This document shows, one piece after another, positions 63,094-64,000 of a stretch of 64,000 nt of DNA. This stretch comes from an uncultured Bacteroidia bacterium (GTDB taxonomy: Bacteria; Bacteroidota; Bacteroidia; Bacteroidales; Prolixibacteraceae), in assembly GCA_903918045.1 (NCBI GenBank), contig CAIXCY010000154.1:1-64000 (forward strand). The letters run 5' to 3'. Below the pieces are notes generated by a model, which saw only the letters and a list, made by a program, of their open reading frames with translations, did no database searches and was not told the DNA's origin. The position numbers were made by a program, and so were the translations under genes. The first letter of the stretch is position 1, and every line of letters begins with the position of its first letter.

Positions 63094-64000
63094 TTACCTC
63101 CCAGTACTTAACAGTTCCTTAGTCGACAATAACCCGCATGCCGCATAAATATCCTGTCCACGTGATGCACGAATAGTGGTTGTGATATCCTTTGCTGTAA
63201 GCTGATCCCTGAAACTTGTAATTGTCTCTTCATCAGGACTCTCAAGAGGCGTTCCCGGCACCGGGTGAAAACGGATCAGGTTGATCCGACATCGGATTCC
63301 TGACAACAGTTTAGTCAGTTCACGAACGTGGTAAGGAGTATCATTTAGTCCTTTAAATAAAATATATTCGAACGATACACGGCGCTGGCGGCCGAAGTCC
63401 CAACCTTTAATCTCGTTGACGACCTCTGCAATCGGATAGGCAATCTGAACCGGCATAAGTTTACGGCGCTCTTCGTCAAATGGGGTGTGAAGACTGATAG
63501 CCAGATGCGCTTCACTCTCATTGAGAAAACGGATCATCGCAGGAATTATTCCAATCGATGAAACGGTAATGCGTCGCGGTGACATTGCAAATCCCCATTC
63601 GGAAGTCAGGATTTCGAGGCTCCTGAGTACAGCATCCAGATTATCAAAAGGTTCTCCCATTCCCATGTAGACAATATTTGACACTTCGCCATATTCTTCA
63701 ATGCTTCGGATCTGGTTTACGATCTCACCGGCAGTAAGCTGCCCCTGAAATCCCTGCTTCCCGGTCATGCAAAAGAGACATCCCATTTTACATCCCACCT
63801 GTGTAGAAACGCAGACAGTCTTACGGTCATCGTCGGGAATCATTGCCGTTTCGATAAACTTATTATGGGAAGTGGGGAAGAGGTATTTTTTTGTTCCGTC
63901 GATGCTTTCCTGAACTTTGGAAGGGCTCGACAGTCCGAATTCGTAGTTCTCATTGAGCAGATTCCTTGCCTTTATGGAGAGGTTACTCATTTCGTCAATC
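63094..64000 (-). CDS. rlmN: 23S rRNA/tRNA adenine-C2 methyltransferase RlmN (5' end cut by window edge)
   Basis: Radical-SAM protein with CKMGCLFCMTG (the CxxxCxxC cluster), MGMGEPFDN and SPRRITVSS motifs, and the C-terminal IRASRGQDIYAACG with the catalytic cysteine. RlmN methylates A2503 of 23S rRNA and A37 of tRNAs. An ATG exists at 63990, but the frame stays open to the edge and reads IDEMSNLS there, which is the internal family motif, so the true start lies outside the window and about 45-50 residues are missing. Confidence 0.95.
   Translation of the reverse strand, partial: IDEMSNLSIKARNLLNENYEFGLSSPSKVQESIDGTKKYLFPTSHNKFIETAMIPDDDRKTVCVSTQVGCKMGCLFCMTGKQGFQGQLTAGEIVNQIRSIEEYGEVSNIVYMGMGEPFDNLDAVLRSLEILTSEWGFAMSPRRITVSSIGIIPAMIRFLNESEAHLAISLHTPFDEERRKLMPVQIAYPIAEVVNEIKGWDFGRQRRVSFEYILFKGLNDTPYHVRELTKLLSGIRCRINLIRFHPVPGTPLESPDEETITSFRDQLTAKDITTTIRASRGQDIYAACGLLSTKELLSTGR

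Overview
The window looks like a chromosomal segment of a Bacteroidota bacterium, most likely of the Bacteroidales/Marinilabiliales kind. The support is a SusC/SusD pair with an STN-domain TonB receptor, an ECF sigma factor and a FecR anti-sigma factor, Bacteroidota-type promoters (TTTG-N20-TAnnTTTG, clearest ahead of metG), a eukaryotic-type hexokinase, a Wx-rich DUF6600-like protein, and many exported Gfo/Idh/MocA and ThuA proteins. I saw no rRNA, tRNA, CRISPR array or prophage. Genes run off both ends: a Gfo/Idh/MocA gene on the left and rlmN on the right.

Layout. 1-6.9 kb (minus): an exported glycoside or keto-sugar module with a tetraheme NapC-type cytochrome fused to an FGE-like domain, three Gfo/Idh/MocA oxidoreductases with Tat-type leaders (two with a lipobox) and a ThuA lipoprotein. 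7-21.7 kb: housekeeping genes (polA, polyprenyl synthase, deoC, MazG-like, dtd, hexokinase, inosine-DNA glycosylase, rbfA, a LolC/E-like permease, a divergent two-component system, a secreted Lys/Ala-rich mini-protein, metG). 21.9-25 kb: a second sugar module (ThuA-DUF6807 fusion plus a Gfo/Idh/MocA Tat lipoprotein). 25.2-30.5 kb: a DUF3108 protein, then a tight UbiA / type III polyketide synthase / methyltransferase / FAD monooxygenase operon that suggests a methylated, oxidised phenolic lipid or quinone. 30.5-34.6 kb: MarC, a REP-associated transposase lying among its own palindromes, and a one-polypeptide restriction-modification enzyme. 34.8-43.8 kb: envelope and miscellaneous genes, including a repeat-rich protein cut by an in-frame stop, an L,D-transpeptidase, a cold-shock protein, a Tat-exported sugar isomerase, a URO-D family protein and YbaK. 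44.1-50.7 kb: TetR-TolC-MFP-RND efflux operon with a probable operator. 50.8-60.3 kb: GH31, sigma/FecR, SusC/SusD. 60.5-64 kb: a CarH-like B12-binding protein without a DNA-binding domain, an unknown membrane protein, and rlmN.

Most unusual observations: (i) a 94-bp leader, 91% identical and gap-free, sits directly upstream of two unrelated genes (hexokinase and ybaK), contains a short ORF ending at the downstream start codon, and can fold into a conserved hairpin; (ii) the tetraheme-FGE fusion next to exported oxidoreductases suggests periplasmic glycoside oxidation tied to electron transport; (iii) the type III PKS operon combines an srsABC-like set with a UbiA prenyltransferase; (iv) a 33-bp REP palindrome lies inside the transposase gene it presumably depends on. 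All functional statements come from reading motifs by eye; no database search was run.
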